The position numbers were made by a program, and so were the translations under genes. 64,000 bases of DNA, taken from Hyphomicrobiales bacterium. Lineage in GTDB: Bacteria > Pseudomonadota > Alphaproteobacteria > Rhizobiales > Beijerinckiaceae. How positions within the stretch are numbered: the first letter of the stretch is position 1; every line of letters begins with the position of its first letter. This document shows positions 15,906-25,253 of this stretch, in pieces. The stretch spans positions 310,001 through 374,000 of the forward strand of contig JAGXAN010000003.1 of the NCBI GenBank assembly GCA_019075865.1. The letters are read 5' to 3'. The notes under the pieces were generated by a model. It did not search any database, had not been told where the DNA came from, and saw nothing but the letters and a program-made list of their open reading frames with translations.

Positions 15906-17711
15906 ATGGAGAGCGCGGCGCGCAAACCACAGCTGAATGAGACCCATAGGGGTGCCGCGTCGGGCGATGATATGGATCGCCTCAAAAACCTGCTTTTTTT
16001 GCCCGAGTCGCAGCGTCTTGCCAAAATCGAGGCGGCGGTTGCCGCCCTTGACAGTCAGGTGGGGACCCAAGACCGGATGCAGGTGGCGACCGCGCAAGTG
16101 CTGGCTGAAGCGCTGCGCAAGGCGGAGGTTTCGGATCACGAGCGGCTTTCAGCGGCCATTGCGCCGCTGGTGGTATCCGTTATTCGCAGCGAAATCACCA
16201 ATTCCAAAGATATGATGGTTGAGGCGCTATATCCGATCACCGGCCGGCTGGTATCGGCGGGCATAGGCGTGGCCTTTGCTGAAATGCTGGCTGACATCAA
16301 TGCGCGGCTGGACCGGTTATTGTCGGTCAACCAGTTCAAATTGCGCTATCTGGCGTGGCGAACCGGACGGCCGATCAGCGAACTGTTGCTGGCGCAGGAT
16401 CAGCATGGCACATTGCTGCGGCTGCTGTTCATGGAGCGGGGCAGCGGGCATTTGCTGGCGCAATGGCAGGCTGATCATGGCACAGATTCGCGCGCGGATC
16501 TGGTCAGCGGCATGCTCGCCGCATTGCAAAATTTTGCGCAAACGGCGCTGGGGGATGATCTGGGCCAGTTGCGCACGCTCGACATGGGGGAGCGCCGGAT
16601 TTACCTGCGCACCTCGGCCAGCCATATCGTTGCGGCTGAATTTGCTGGCATTTTGCAACCCCAGCAATTGCAGCAACTCGATAATGGCTTTTATGATCTG
16701 CTGGATGCCAGCGCCGGCGGCGCGCATGGCAATGCGGATGCACTGGCGACTTTTGCGCAAAGCCTGAAGGATCGCGCGCAGAGGCCGCCGGAGCGCAAAA
16801 AGCGGGTGTCTCCGCTCGCGATCATTGGCGTGCTGGTTTTGGCTGCTGCGGCTTGGTGGGGTTGGGGTGCGTGGCGTAACTGGCAAAAGAGTGAGGCGAT
16901 GGAGGCTGCGCTGAGCCAATACCGCTCCGATCATGGGGCATTGGCGGGTTGGCCGCTTAAGGTGGAAACCGACAATCGCGCGCAAGTGGTGCGGGTGGAA
17001 GGGCTGGTTCCGGAAGTGGCGGCACGCACGGCCCTGGCGGATGCGCTCGCCAAGGCGGCGGCGCCTTACAAGCTGGAAATGCAGGTGGGCATTGTGGGCG
17101 CTGCGGCGCTGGCGCAGCAGAGTGGCGCGCAAGCTGATGCACTTTCCGCGCAATTGCATGCGGGCCAGAGCCAATTGCAGTCGGCGCTTGCCCGGATTGA
17201 GAGCGCGCAGACGCAGGCGCAAGGTCAGTTGGACACACTGAAGCAAGGTATCGCGGCTTTGACGGGCGAAGCACAAACGCAGGCGCAGCAACTGGCGCAA
17301 ACCCAAGCTCAGACGCAACAGATACTGGCGCAAAGCCAAACCCCGCGCGCAAAATTGCAGGCGGCGCTATCCGGGTTTGCCATATTCTTTGATGTCGATG
17401 AAAATTTTCTGGACCCCGCTGCGGTCAAGGCCAAATTGGCGCAAATCGTGCCGCTGGCCAAAGCGGCGGGTGGCGTGCGGGTTGTCGGCTATACCGACAA
17501 TAGTGGTGGTGCGGAATTGAATCACGCCCTTTCGCTGCAACGTGCTCAAGCGGTAGCGCAGGCCCTAATCAAACTTGGCCTGCCCGCTGACCGCATTGTG
17601 GAATCGGCGCGGGGGGCCACAAATCTGCTGGCTGATGGCGACAAGACTGTTTCAAGATTGAATCGCCGGGTTGAGATAGAACCGTTGTTTGACGGCGAGG
17701 CGGGCAAATGA
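15906..17711 (+). CDS. Single-pass membrane protein with C-terminal OmpA peptidoglycan-binding domain
   Basis: Protein of 601 residues from ATG (a TTG directly before it is alternative). Residues 1-300 are cytoplasmic: a helical part starting KNLLFLPESQRLAKIE, then KLRYLAWRTGRPISELLLA and a compact segment at 170-250 (LLRLLFMERGSGHLLAQW ... VSGMLAALQNFAQTAL). That segment resembles longin/roadblock-type sensor folds. One transmembrane helix lies at about 303-320. The periplasmic part has a BON-like stretch (335-395), a Gln/Ala-rich coiled coil (about 400-480) and an OmpA domain with YTDNSG and LNRRVEI. It overlaps the GTPase start by 4 bases. It could connect the cell wall with cytoplasmic signalling; that is inference. 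Confidence 0.85.
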   Translation: MESAARKPQLNETHRGAASGDDMDRLKNLLFLPESQRLAKIEAAVAALDSQVGTQDRMQVATAQVLAEALRKAEVSDHERLSAAIAPLVVSVIRSEITNSKDMMVEALYPITGRLVSAGIGVAFAEMLADINARLDRLLSVNQFKLRYLAWRTGRPISELLLAQDQHGTLLRLLFMERGSGHLLAQWQADHGTDSRADLVSGMLAALQNFAQTALGDDLGQLRTLDMGERRIYLRTSASHIVAAEFAGILQPQQLQQLDNGFYDLLDASAGGAHGNADALATFAQSLKDRAQRPPERKKRVSPLAIIGVLVLAAAAWWGWGAWRNWQKSEAMEAALSQYRSDHGALAGWPLKVETDNRAQVVRVEGLVPEVAARTALADALAKAAAPYKLEMQVGIVGAAALAQQSGAQADALSAQLHAGQSQLQSALARIESAQTQAQGQLDTLKQGIAALTGEAQTQAQQLAQTQAQTQQILAQSQTPRAKLQAALSGFAIFFDVDENFLDPAAVKAKLAQIVPLAKAAGGVRVVGYTDNSGGAELNHALSLQRAQAVAQALIKLGLPADRIVESARGATNLLADGDKTVSRLNRRVEIEPLFDGEAGK

Positions 17712-18229
17712 TCCCGTCGGGTCGCCAAAGCGCCAAGGTGATGCTGCTGGGCGACATCGGTGTTGGCAAAACCTCGCTGGCCAAGCGGCTGGTGTTTGAC
17801 CGGTTCGAGGGCCATTACAAAACCACGATCGGCGTTGAAATCCTCACCCATGACATCCAGCTTTCGGGCGCCTGCAATCACGAGACCATGCGGCTGGTGC
17901 TGTGGGATACCGATGGTGACTTTGGCGAGGCGATATTTTCGACGATGTATTTGGCCGGTGCTTTGGGCGCGCTGGTGGTTGCCGACGCCACCCGGCCCGA
18001 CAGCTTTGCCCGCATGAACGGCTTGCTGCAGGGCTTGGCGACCCACCTGCCAGGACGCCCGAGCGCCGCATTGGTCAACAAGATTGATTTGATCGACCCC
18101 GGTTTGGCCATGCCGGATCTGGCCGGATTGCGCAAAGAGGAATTGGCGCGCACCAGCGCCCTCACCGGCGAAGGGGTGATGCCGGTTTTTCAGACCATGG
18201 CAGAAGCCATTTGGCGACGGGCACGGTAG
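17708..18229 (+). CDS. Ras/Rab-like small GTPase
   Basis: Small GTP-binding protein of 173 residues, a size and motif order typical of Ras/Rab proteins and rare in bacteria. P-loop GDIGVGKTS (15-23); switch I threonines in YKTTIGVE (39-40); switch II WDTDGDF with DxxG at 67-70; NKID (124-127); TSA (149-151). The catalytic glutamine that follows DxxG in Ras is aspartate here (residue 71), so intrinsic hydrolysis may be slow or partner-assisted. No lipid-modification cysteine at the C-terminus. Its ATG overlaps the stop of the OmpA-domain gene by 4 bases, and a histidine kinase follows after 24 bases. Confidence 0.9.
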   Translation: MIPSGRQSAKVMLLGDIGVGKTSLAKRLVFDRFEGHYKTTIGVEILTHDIQLSGACNHETMRLVLWDTDGDFGEAIFSTMYLAGALGALVVADATRPDSFARMNGLLQGLATHLPGRPSAALVNKIDLIDPGLAMPDLAGLRKEELARTSALTGEGVMPVFQTMAEAIWRRAR

Positions 18230-18253
18230 CTGGCAAAGCGGCGGGAACAAGGC

Positions 18254-19786
18254 ATGCAGGGCAACAGCGGCACAATCAGAAGCGGGACTGTCGCGCCAGC
18301 GCCGGACGTTCGTCTTTTGATGGAGCGGCTTTTGCAGGCGCAGGCCTTTGGCCTGTGTGCGTTTGGCACGAATGGCGTGATTGTTATGCGCGAGGGGTTG
18401 CCGGCGAACGTCGGACTGGAGCCGGGTAGTGTCATTGATGATTGGCCAGCCTTTACCGGATTGCTGGATACTTTGCTCGCCCTTCAGCAAAGCGGAGGCA
18501 AGCTGGAATTGCCCGCCATTGGTCACAATGGGCTGAAATTTGACATTGCCATTTCGTGGTTCGATGAATTTGGGCTTTTCATCGCCCGGTTCTTCCCCGC
18601 GCAGGCGCGTACCAAGCTGGATGCGATGGCGGCGCAGGCCCCGCGCGAGAAGCGGATATTGCTCGAGAAAATCCGTCGCCAGCAGGGCGAAATCGAAGCC
18701 CGCAACGAATTGATGCGGCGCTTCATTGCCGGGGTTCCGGCTGCGGTTGCGATGCTGGATGAGCGGCTTCGCTATGTCATGGTGTCTGCGCGCTGGCAGA
18801 AGGAACTGGTTCAGGCGGGCGTCGATGTGGCTGGCCTGCGCTTTGGACAGGGGTTTGCGGGCAAAGTCAAACGCTGGGAGGCGGCGCTGCGCCGCCTCGA
18901 CAAAGCCGCGCTGGGCGGAATCGAAAAGATCGAAGCGGGTGACGGCAAAACCCAATGGCTGCGCTGGGAGCGCGCCGATATGGCAGCGACATCCGCCCAC
19001 GGCGTGCGCACGCTGCTGTTTGCCGAGAATATCACCGAGGATTTGTTGCAGACCCAGAAATTGCGGGCGCAGGGCCGAAAACTCGCCAGCCTCAATGATG
19101 AGATGCGGCGCTTCGCGCTGGCAGCCTCACATGATCTGCGCGCTCCTTTGCGGCAAATTGGTAGTTTTGCGTCGTTCCTGCAGGAGGATCACGCCGCGCA
19201 ACTGGAGCCGGAGGGGCAAATTTTTGTGGGGCGCATCGAGGCATGTGCGGATCGGATGGGCGGGATGCTGGATGCGCTGCTGCGCTATGCCAAAATCACC
19301 CCACCGGAGGGCGCCCCCGGCGCTGTATCCTTGAGCAAGGTGGTGCAGGCGGCGCGGGCCAACTTACGGGCCGAATGGCGCGCAAGCGAGGCGCATATGC
19401 GGATGCCGCGCGGCCTGATTGTCATGGGGGATGCCGGCCTGTTGACCATCTTGTTCCAAAACCTGATCGATAACGCCCTCAAATATGCCAACGCGCGACC
19501 GTTGCAGATGGCGATTTCCGCCGAACCGGGGCGCGACGGGATGCTGGACTTGAGCTTCGCTGACAATGGCGGCGGCATTGCCCCGGAAAAGCAGGGCAAG
19601 GCATTTGATTTGTTTCAGCGCCTAGGTGCGGGCGACGTTGCGGGCAATGGCGTTGGCCTCGCCACTTGCCGAAAGATCGTCGAATTGCAGGGTGGACAAA
19701 TGCACATTGACCCCGCGTATCAGGGCGGGTTGCGTTTCAAGATGACGTTGCCGATGGCGCGGCGCGAGAATGTGCGGAAAGGCTAG
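18254..19786 (+). CDS. Soluble PAS-domain sensor histidine kinase, orphan
   Basis: Cytoplasmic histidine kinase of 510 residues with no transmembrane segment. Residues 1-130 are an unassigned sensory region, followed by a helix (EKRILLEKIRRQQGEIEARN), a PAS domain (about 160-275), a HisKA domain with phospho-acceptor His293 in AASHDLRAPLRQIG, and a HATPase_c domain (NLIDNALKYA, DNGGGIAP, GNGVGLATCRKIVE). ASHDLRAPLR is the type seen in phytochrome-related kinases. No response regulator is encoded nearby. It is the last gene of the four-gene GTPase operon, 24 bases after the GTPase; a weak AAGG precedes the ATG, so the start is uncertain. Confidence 0.9.
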   Translation: MQGNSGTIRSGTVAPAPDVRLLMERLLQAQAFGLCAFGTNGVIVMREGLPANVGLEPGSVIDDWPAFTGLLDTLLALQQSGGKLELPAIGHNGLKFDIAISWFDEFGLFIARFFPAQARTKLDAMAAQAPREKRILLEKIRRQQGEIEARNELMRRFIAGVPAAVAMLDERLRYVMVSARWQKELVQAGVDVAGLRFGQGFAGKVKRWEAALRRLDKAALGGIEKIEAGDGKTQWLRWERADMAATSAHGVRTLLFAENITEDLLQTQKLRAQGRKLASLNDEMRRFALAASHDLRAPLRQIGSFASFLQEDHAAQLEPEGQIFVGRIEACADRMGGMLDALLRYAKITPPEGAPGAVSLSKVVQAARANLRAEWRASEAHMRMPRGLIVMGDAGLLTILFQNLIDNALKYANARPLQMAISAEPGRDGMLDLSFADNGGGIAPEKQGKAFDLFQRLGAGDVAGNGVGLATCRKIVELQGGQMHIDPAYQGGLRFKMTLPMARRENVRKG

Positions 19787-19860
19787 AGTGACGCTTTTTG
19801 CGCTGGTCAGACCAGCGACATGGCGCTAAACTTTTGGGCAGGATCAGGAGGAATTTATCC

Positions 19861-21270
19861 ATGTCAGTGCAAATGGAAACGCGCGCCCATGATGGCGGTG
19901 TGCAGGCGGTATATGCTGCGCTGGCGGGGCGGTTTGGCAATCGGGCATCGCGCGGTGCGGATATTTTGAATCAGCATGCCCATACGCTCAGTGTCACGCC
20001 CAGCCAGCCGCCGGACTTGGTGGTATGGCCACTCAACAGTGCGGAAGTGCAGGAAATTGTCCGGCTTTGCGCGGCGCATCGGGTTCCAGTCATTCCGTTT
20101 GGCACGGGAACATCGCTGGAGGGCCATGTCAACGCGCCAATGGGTGGGGTCTGCATCGATCTGTCCAAAATGAACCAGATCGAGGCTGTCCATGCCGAGG
20201 ATCTTGATTGCGTGGTGCAGCCTGGTGTCACCCGGAAGGCGCTCAACACCCATTTGCGCGATGTCGGCCTGTTTTTCCCGATTGATCCGGGCGCGGATGC
20301 GTCGCTGGGGGGCATGGTATCGACGCGCGCCTCGGGCACCAATGCGGTGCGCTATGGCACAATGCGCGACAATGTGATTTCGCTGGAGGCGGTGATGCCC
20401 AATGGCGAAATTATCCGCACCGGCAACCGTGCCCGCAAGAGTTCAGCCGGTTATGACCTCGCCCGGTTGCTGATCGGTGCGGAGGGCACGTTGGGTATTG
20501 TTACCAAAATCGTGCTTAAATTGCAGGGCATTCCAGAGGCGATTGCGGGGGGCATTTGCCCCTTCCCAAGCGTGCGGGCGGCGTGCGATGCCACAATCGC
20601 CACCATCCAGTCCGGCTTACCGGTGGCGCGGATCGAACTTTTGGACGCTTTGCAGGTGAAGGCCTGCAACGCTTATTCAAAGCTTGATATGCCGGAAACG
20701 CCGATGCTGTTTCTGGAGTTTCATGGCAGCGAAGCCAGTGTGGCCGAGCAGGCGACAAGGTTTGGTGAAATTGCCGCCGAATTTGGCGCTGGCAAATTTG
20801 AATGGGCGACGCGGCCGGAAGACCGCAGCAAGCTCTGGCAGGCGCGTCACGATGTCTATTGGGCAACGCGGGCGATGGCTGTGGGTCTGGAGAGCATTTC
20901 CACCGACGTCTGCGTGCCCATTTCGCGATTGGCCGATTGCGTCGAGGAAACCCAGAAGGACATAGCCGCCACCGGCCTGTTCGCCCCGATTGTTGGTCAT
21001 GTCGGCGATGGCAATTTTCATCTGGGGCTGATGTTTGACCCCAAACTGCCGGGCGAGATCGCCAAGATCGATGCGTTTCTTGGCCGCCTCGTACAACGCG
21101 CGCTGGATATGGAGGGCACCTGCACCGGCGAGCATGGCATTGGCCAGGGCAAGGTGAAATACATGAAGCTGGAACATTCGCCAGCGACCCTGAATGTTAT
21201 GCGCGCGATCAAGGCCAGCTTGGATCCGCTCGGCATCATGAACCCGGGAAAAATGCTGCCCCAAGGCTGA
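19861..21270 (+). CDS. dld: FAD-linked oxidase, D-lactate dehydrogenase (cytochrome) type
   Basis: Flavoprotein of 469 residues oxidising a D-2-hydroxy acid, probably D-lactate, and passing electrons to the respiratory chain. The FAD-binding PCMH domain has VIPFGTGTSLEGHV and GADASLGGMVSTRASGTNAV; the C-terminal domain has GHVGDGNFHLGLM and CTGEHGIGQGKVKYM, typical of the Dld/GlcD/LDHD family. ATG selected because AGGAGG lies 9 bases upstream; the frame extends 21 residues further. Substrates such as glycolate or D-2-hydroxyglutarate cannot be excluded. It stands between the kinase and AsmA genes with no obvious co-regulation. Confidence 0.88.
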   Translation: MSVQMETRAHDGGVQAVYAALAGRFGNRASRGADILNQHAHTLSVTPSQPPDLVVWPLNSAEVQEIVRLCAAHRVPVIPFGTGTSLEGHVNAPMGGVCIDLSKMNQIEAVHAEDLDCVVQPGVTRKALNTHLRDVGLFFPIDPGADASLGGMVSTRASGTNAVRYGTMRDNVISLEAVMPNGEIIRTGNRARKSSAGYDLARLLIGAEGTLGIVTKIVLKLQGIPEAIAGGICPFPSVRAACDATIATIQSGLPVARIELLDALQVKACNAYSKLDMPETPMLFLEFHGSEASVAEQATRFGEIAAEFGAGKFEWATRPEDRSKLWQARHDVYWATRAMAVGLESISTDVCVPISRLADCVEETQKDIAATGLFAPIVGHVGDGNFHLGLMFDPKLPGEIAKIDAFLGRLVQRALDMEGTCTGEHGIGQGKVKYMKLEHSPATLNVMRAIKASLDPLGIMNPGKMLPQG

Positions 21271-21324
21271 AGCTGCGGCAACATAAGTCTATAATGGCAA
21301 AGTCATCGTCATTGGCTTTATGCT

Positions 21325-24300
21325 ATGGTGGATTCCATCTGCCTCGGAACGCTGGAAATTCTCGGTTTGCGTGAGATTTTGACGATAATCGGGTTTGTCT
21401 TGGTGGTGCTGTTGAGCGCCGCGCTGGGCGTGCCTTATTTCGTGAACTGGACCGATCACAAGGCGCAATTTGAGGGCCAGTTTGGCCGCATTCTGGCACG
21501 TGATGTGCACCTTGAAGGGCCGATCCAATTGCGGTTGTTGCCGATTCCGTCCCTGACGCTGGGGGCGATTGATGTGCCGGGCAATGGCCACGAAAGTGGC
21601 TTTTCGGCGCGGGACGTGTCGATGCAACTGGCGGTGATGCCGCTGCTGCAAGGCCAGTTGCAATTTACCCGGCTCGAACTTTTTCACCCCGATGTGCACC
21701 TTGTTTTGCAAGCCGATGGCCACCTTGACGTGCCCGAATTTGGCCGCAGCGGCCGCGCGGTGCAATTGGCAAATGTGAAGCTCAAAAGCGGGCGCGTATC
21801 GCTGGCCGGGGCCGATGGCCATACGATCTTGGCTTTTCAGGGGGTTGATCTGGATGCCAATGCCGCCTCGCTCAATGGTCCCTATTCGGGCAATGGTGAG
21901 GTGACTTTGGCGCGAGGGTCGGTGCATTTTGATTTTGCGACCGGTGAATTGACGCAGCAGGGGCTGGAAATAAAAGGCGACGTGACGGGCGGTGATGGCC
22001 TGCCGGATGTGTCGGTTGCGGGCCTGTTGCACACGGCAAAGGATGGGCCCGCCTATATGGGCAAGCTCGATCTGCGGGGCGCAGTGCAACTGGCCTCAGC
22101 CGCCGCGCCGCGCTTGTGGCGCGGACAGGGCGAGGTGAATGCCAACTTGCACAGTGCACGCATGGCAAAGCTGGATTTGGTGGTGGGTGAGGGGATTGGT
22201 GCGACGCACGCCGAGGGGCCGGTGCGGATTGATTTTGGCAGCCAACCCCGCATTTTCGCGCGGTTGCAATCGCCGCAGATCAATCTCGATTCGGCGATGG
22301 GTGCCAAACCCGCGCCGAGCCCTGCGATAAAGCCGCTCAAACTCGACCCGGTTGCGCTGATTGGGCAGGCTATGCCCAATGTTGCCCTGCCGGTGGCGCT
22401 GGACCTCGGTTTGAGCAGCAAGCTGGTGATGATGGGCGGGCAGGCCTTATCGGATTTTTCGGCTGAGGTTGGCAGCACTCGAGCTGATCAGTGGCAGGTT
22501 AAGGCTGACGTATCCGGCCCTGGGCAAAGCCGGCTGCAATTGAACGGCATGGTAGAAGGCGGCGCGGGGGCGCAATATTTGGGGGACGTCACAGCCAGCA
22601 GCGCCGATGCGCCCCTGCTTGCCAAATGGCTCGGCGGGCTTGGCTATAGTTATGGCCAAAGGGCTGCAGAGTTTTTGCAAAATCAGCCATTTGACCGCAT
22701 TTCCTGGAAAGGAGACACCCGTATTTCCGCCGTGAGCCTTGCCAGCACCGATGTTGCGCTGGGGCTTGACCGCTCGCAACTTCAGGGGGCCTTCGCCTAT
22801 AGCGCCGCTGTAGGGTCGGCGCCAGCGCGGCTATTTGCGGATTTGCAATCGGGGGTGCTGGATCTTGACCACTTGCCGGACTTGCGCGGCGCGCTGACAG
22901 GCAGCGAGGGGCTTGATCTCGCGCTGACGCTGCAAGCGCGTGCGGTGAAGGTGGCGCGCTTTGGCTCCGGCATGGTCGATGCCGGGCGCGTGGATGTCAA
23001 ATTCAGTCGTGAAGGCAAGGTGCAGCGGCTGGAGCGGTTGCAATTGGATCATCTGGGCGGCGCGAATATCGAAGCGCATGGCCGGTTGGACGCACAGGGT
23101 GGTCATGTGCTGGTGCATGTGGATGCGGCGCGATTGGCGGACGGGGCCGATCTGCTGCAAAAAATCGCGCCAAGCGCCTGGACAAAGGCCTTGGCACATC
23201 GCGCGCCGGTGCTCTCACCAACCCGTCTCGACCTCGATCTGGCCACCAATGGTGAGGCGCAGGTGCAGGGGCTTTCCATCACCGGCAGTGCCGGCGGCAG
23301 CCGGATCGAGGCGCATTTGCAACCCGACGCCAGCCTGGCGCACGGATTGCGTTTGCAAGCCAGCCTTGCGGCACCGCAGGCGGCGCAGATGCTGCGGCAA
23401 TTGGGGTTTGAGGTTTTGCCGCTGGTGGGGCTGGGCAAGGGCCAATTGCAAATATCGGCGCAGGGAACACTGGCAGAGCCGCTGGATGCGCGCGTTGATG
23501 CCGATATTGCGGGTAGCCAATTTCATTTTTCGGGCAAGCTGTCGCCGGATCTGGCGCGGATGCAGGCCGAGGGCAAGGTGCAATGGCGGGCAGCCGATGC
23601 CACGCCCTTGTTGCAGGTGGCTGGGCTGACCGTGCCTATGAATGGCAATGCAATGCCGGTGGCGCTGCAAGGGGATGGCAAGGTCGGGGGCGGGGGCTGG
23701 CAATTGGCCGGTTTGACCGGGACGCTGGCATCGAATGCGATATCCGGGGCGCTGGCCAGTGACGCTGGCGCGGCAGGTATAACCGGCGCGCTGCATCTGG
23801 ATCATCTGGATCTGCCATGGCTGGCGTCATTGGTATTTGGGGCAACTGAACCGGCGGCGCGCGGGGCCTTGTGGCCGAGCCTGCCTTTTGCGCCCACTTT
23901 CGCCAATCCACCGCGCGCGCAACTGGCGCTGCAGATTGACCATTTTGATATGGCTTTGCCCGGTGCGCGGGCACTCGCGCCACAACCGGGGCGCATGACA
24001 ATGCTGACCGGGCCGGACGGCCTTGGCCTGAGCGATATGCAGCTTGGCCTTGGCGGTGGGACCATACAGGGCGACGTGCAATTGCACCGGCATGGCCGCG
24101 ACGGTTCGGCTTCGGGCAAACTGAAATTTGCCGCGATACCATTGGACTTGCCAAGTCTGGTTGGCAGCTTCAGCGGCCATTTGGATTTTGCAACCAGTGG
24201 CGGCAGCCTGTCGGCACTGGTATCGGGGCTGGCGGGGCAGGGGGATGTGACGCTCGCCAAGGCGCAAGTGCCGCAGGCCAATCCGCACGCGCTGGATGAT

Positions 24301-25002
24301 GTGCTGACGCAAATGGGCCGTGATGAAGCGGGTGGCGGCGATGTTGCAGTTGCGGCGATGCTGATGAAGCAATTGGCGCAGGCGCCCATGCCGATTGCTG
24401 GTGATTTTGCTGCGAGCCTTGCCGCAGGGCAGTTCCACCTCATGCCCAAAGGCGCCACCAACTCCTTGAATTTGAATCTGGATTTGCAATCGCTCAACTT
24501 CTCGCAGAAGGTGAGAATCACGGCTATGTCGGTGCCCAAGAATTGGCAAGGCGAAGCGCCAGCGCTGGATATCGTGTGGTCGGGGCCATTGTCGACTCCG
24601 AGCCGCCATGTTGAGGCAACGACGTTTCTGGCAGATTTGGCGGCCCGCGAAATCAAGCGCCAGAATGAAGAGATTGCGGCCTTCGAGGCCGATATCCGCG
24701 AGCGGGCATTCTTTGTGCGGCGTCTGCAGGGTCTTCGCAAACTGGAGCGTGATGACGCGGAAGAAAAGGCTTATCTGGATGAGCAGCTAAATGAGGCGGC
24801 CAAAGCGGTGGCCGAAAAAGCGGCAGCGCAAAAGGCGCAGGTCGCCCCCACGGGCGCGGGCGATGCCAAGGCCTTGCAGGATGCCCGCAAGATCATGCAG
24901 CAAAGCACCCTGCCAACGAGCGTGCCGCCGCCTCTGATTATAATGCCGGATGTCACCAAAATGCCGCTGGCCGTGCCCAATTCGTTGAAAGTGCCGAATT
25001 AA
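21325..25002 (+). CDS. AsmA family envelope protein
   Basis: Very large protein of 1225 residues anchored by one N-terminal transmembrane helix (IIGFVLVVLLSAALGVPYFV). The periplasmic body starts with the AsmA signature (GRILARDVHLEGPIQLRLLPIPSLTLGAIDV). It ends with the AsmA C-terminal domain containing LALQIDHFDMALPG and GTIQGDVQL, and a helical tail of about 130 residues rich in Ala/Glu/Lys (EIKRQNEEIAAFEADI). AsmA-like proteins are beta-groove proteins thought to move phospholipids between the membranes. The long coiled tail is unusual. Start uncertain: a later TTG or ATG near the helix would shorten it by a few residues. Confidence 0.9.
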   Translation: MVDSICLGTLEILGLREILTIIGFVLVVLLSAALGVPYFVNWTDHKAQFEGQFGRILARDVHLEGPIQLRLLPIPSLTLGAIDVPGNGHESGFSARDVSMQLAVMPLLQGQLQFTRLELFHPDVHLVLQADGHLDVPEFGRSGRAVQLANVKLKSGRVSLAGADGHTILAFQGVDLDANAASLNGPYSGNGEVTLARGSVHFDFATGELTQQGLEIKGDVTGGDGLPDVSVAGLLHTAKDGPAYMGKLDLRGAVQLASAAAPRLWRGQGEVNANLHSARMAKLDLVVGEGIGATHAEGPVRIDFGSQPRIFARLQSPQINLDSAMGAKPAPSPAIKPLKLDPVALIGQAMPNVALPVALDLGLSSKLVMMGGQALSDFSAEVGSTRADQWQVKADVSGPGQSRLQLNGMVEGGAGAQYLGDVTASSADAPLLAKWLGGLGYSYGQRAAEFLQNQPFDRISWKGDTRISAVSLASTDVALGLDRSQLQGAFAYSAAVGSAPARLFADLQSGVLDLDHLPDLRGALTGSEGLDLALTLQARAVKVARFGSGMVDAGRVDVKFSREGKVQRLERLQLDHLGGANIEAHGRLDAQGGHVLVHVDAARLADGADLLQKIAPSAWTKALAHRAPVLSPTRLDLDLATNGEAQVQGLSITGSAGGSRIEAHLQPDASLAHGLRLQASLAAPQAAQMLRQLGFEVLPLVGLGKGQLQISAQGTLAEPLDARVDADIAGSQFHFSGKLSPDLARMQAEGKVQWRAADATPLLQVAGLTVPMNGNAMPVALQGDGKVGGGGWQLAGLTGTLASNAISGALASDAGAAGITGALHLDHLDLPWLASLVFGATEPAARGALWPSLPFAPTFANPPRAQLALQIDHFDMALPGARALAPQPGRMTMLTGPDGLGLSDMQLGLGGGTIQGDVQLHRHGRDGSASGKLKFAAIPLDLPSLVGSFSGHLDFATSGGSLSALVSGLAGQGDVTLAKAQVPQANPHALDDVLTQMGRDEAGGGDVAVAAMLMKQLAQAPMPIAGDFAASLAAGQFHLMPKGATNSLNLNLDLQSLNFSQKVRITAMSVPKNWQGEAPALDIVWSGPLSTPSRHVEATTFLADLAAREIKRQNEEIAAFEADIRERAFFVRRLQGLRKLERDDAEEKAYLDEQLNEAAKAVAEKAAAQKAQVAPTGAGDAKALQDARKIMQQSTLPTSVPPPLIIMPDVTKMPLAVPNSLKVPN

Positions 25003-25022
25003 AACTAGCGCGGCCAGCTGAG

Positions 25023-25253
25023 CTATTGATTGGCCCGCGCCTGCATCAACACGAAAACCCGGATGGCCGAAGACAGGTTTGCCTCGGCCCGGCTCTGGTC
25101 AATTTCGGCGATCAATGTGGACATGGCCTGTCCGCGCTGCCGGGCGGTTTCGGCAAGCGCATCCCAGAAGGCAGTTTCCAGCGAAATGCTGGTGCGATGA
25201 CCCGCCACCATAACCGAATGCTTGGCAATGGTGGTGGCCGGTTTAAGTGGCAT
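25023..25253 (-). CDS. Ribbon-helix-helix domain protein
   Basis: Protein of 76 residues from the ATG giving MPLKPATTIAKHSV. The body (GHRTSISLETAFWDALAETA ... STLIAEID ... LSSAIRVFVLMQAR) matches the RHH_4-type ribbon-helix-helix family, in which the first strand inserts in DNA grooves as a dimer. It overlaps the DUF4169 gene by 11 bases and is the last gene of the ssrA-sspB-DUF4169-RHH cluster. A regulatory or DNA-binding role is inferred. A longer open frame over the same stop (to 25565) is an overlapping artefact. Confidence 0.85.
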   Translation of the reverse strand: MPLKPATTIAKHSVMVAGHRTSISLETAFWDALAETARQRGQAMSTLIAEIDQSRAEANLSSAIRVFVLMQARANQ

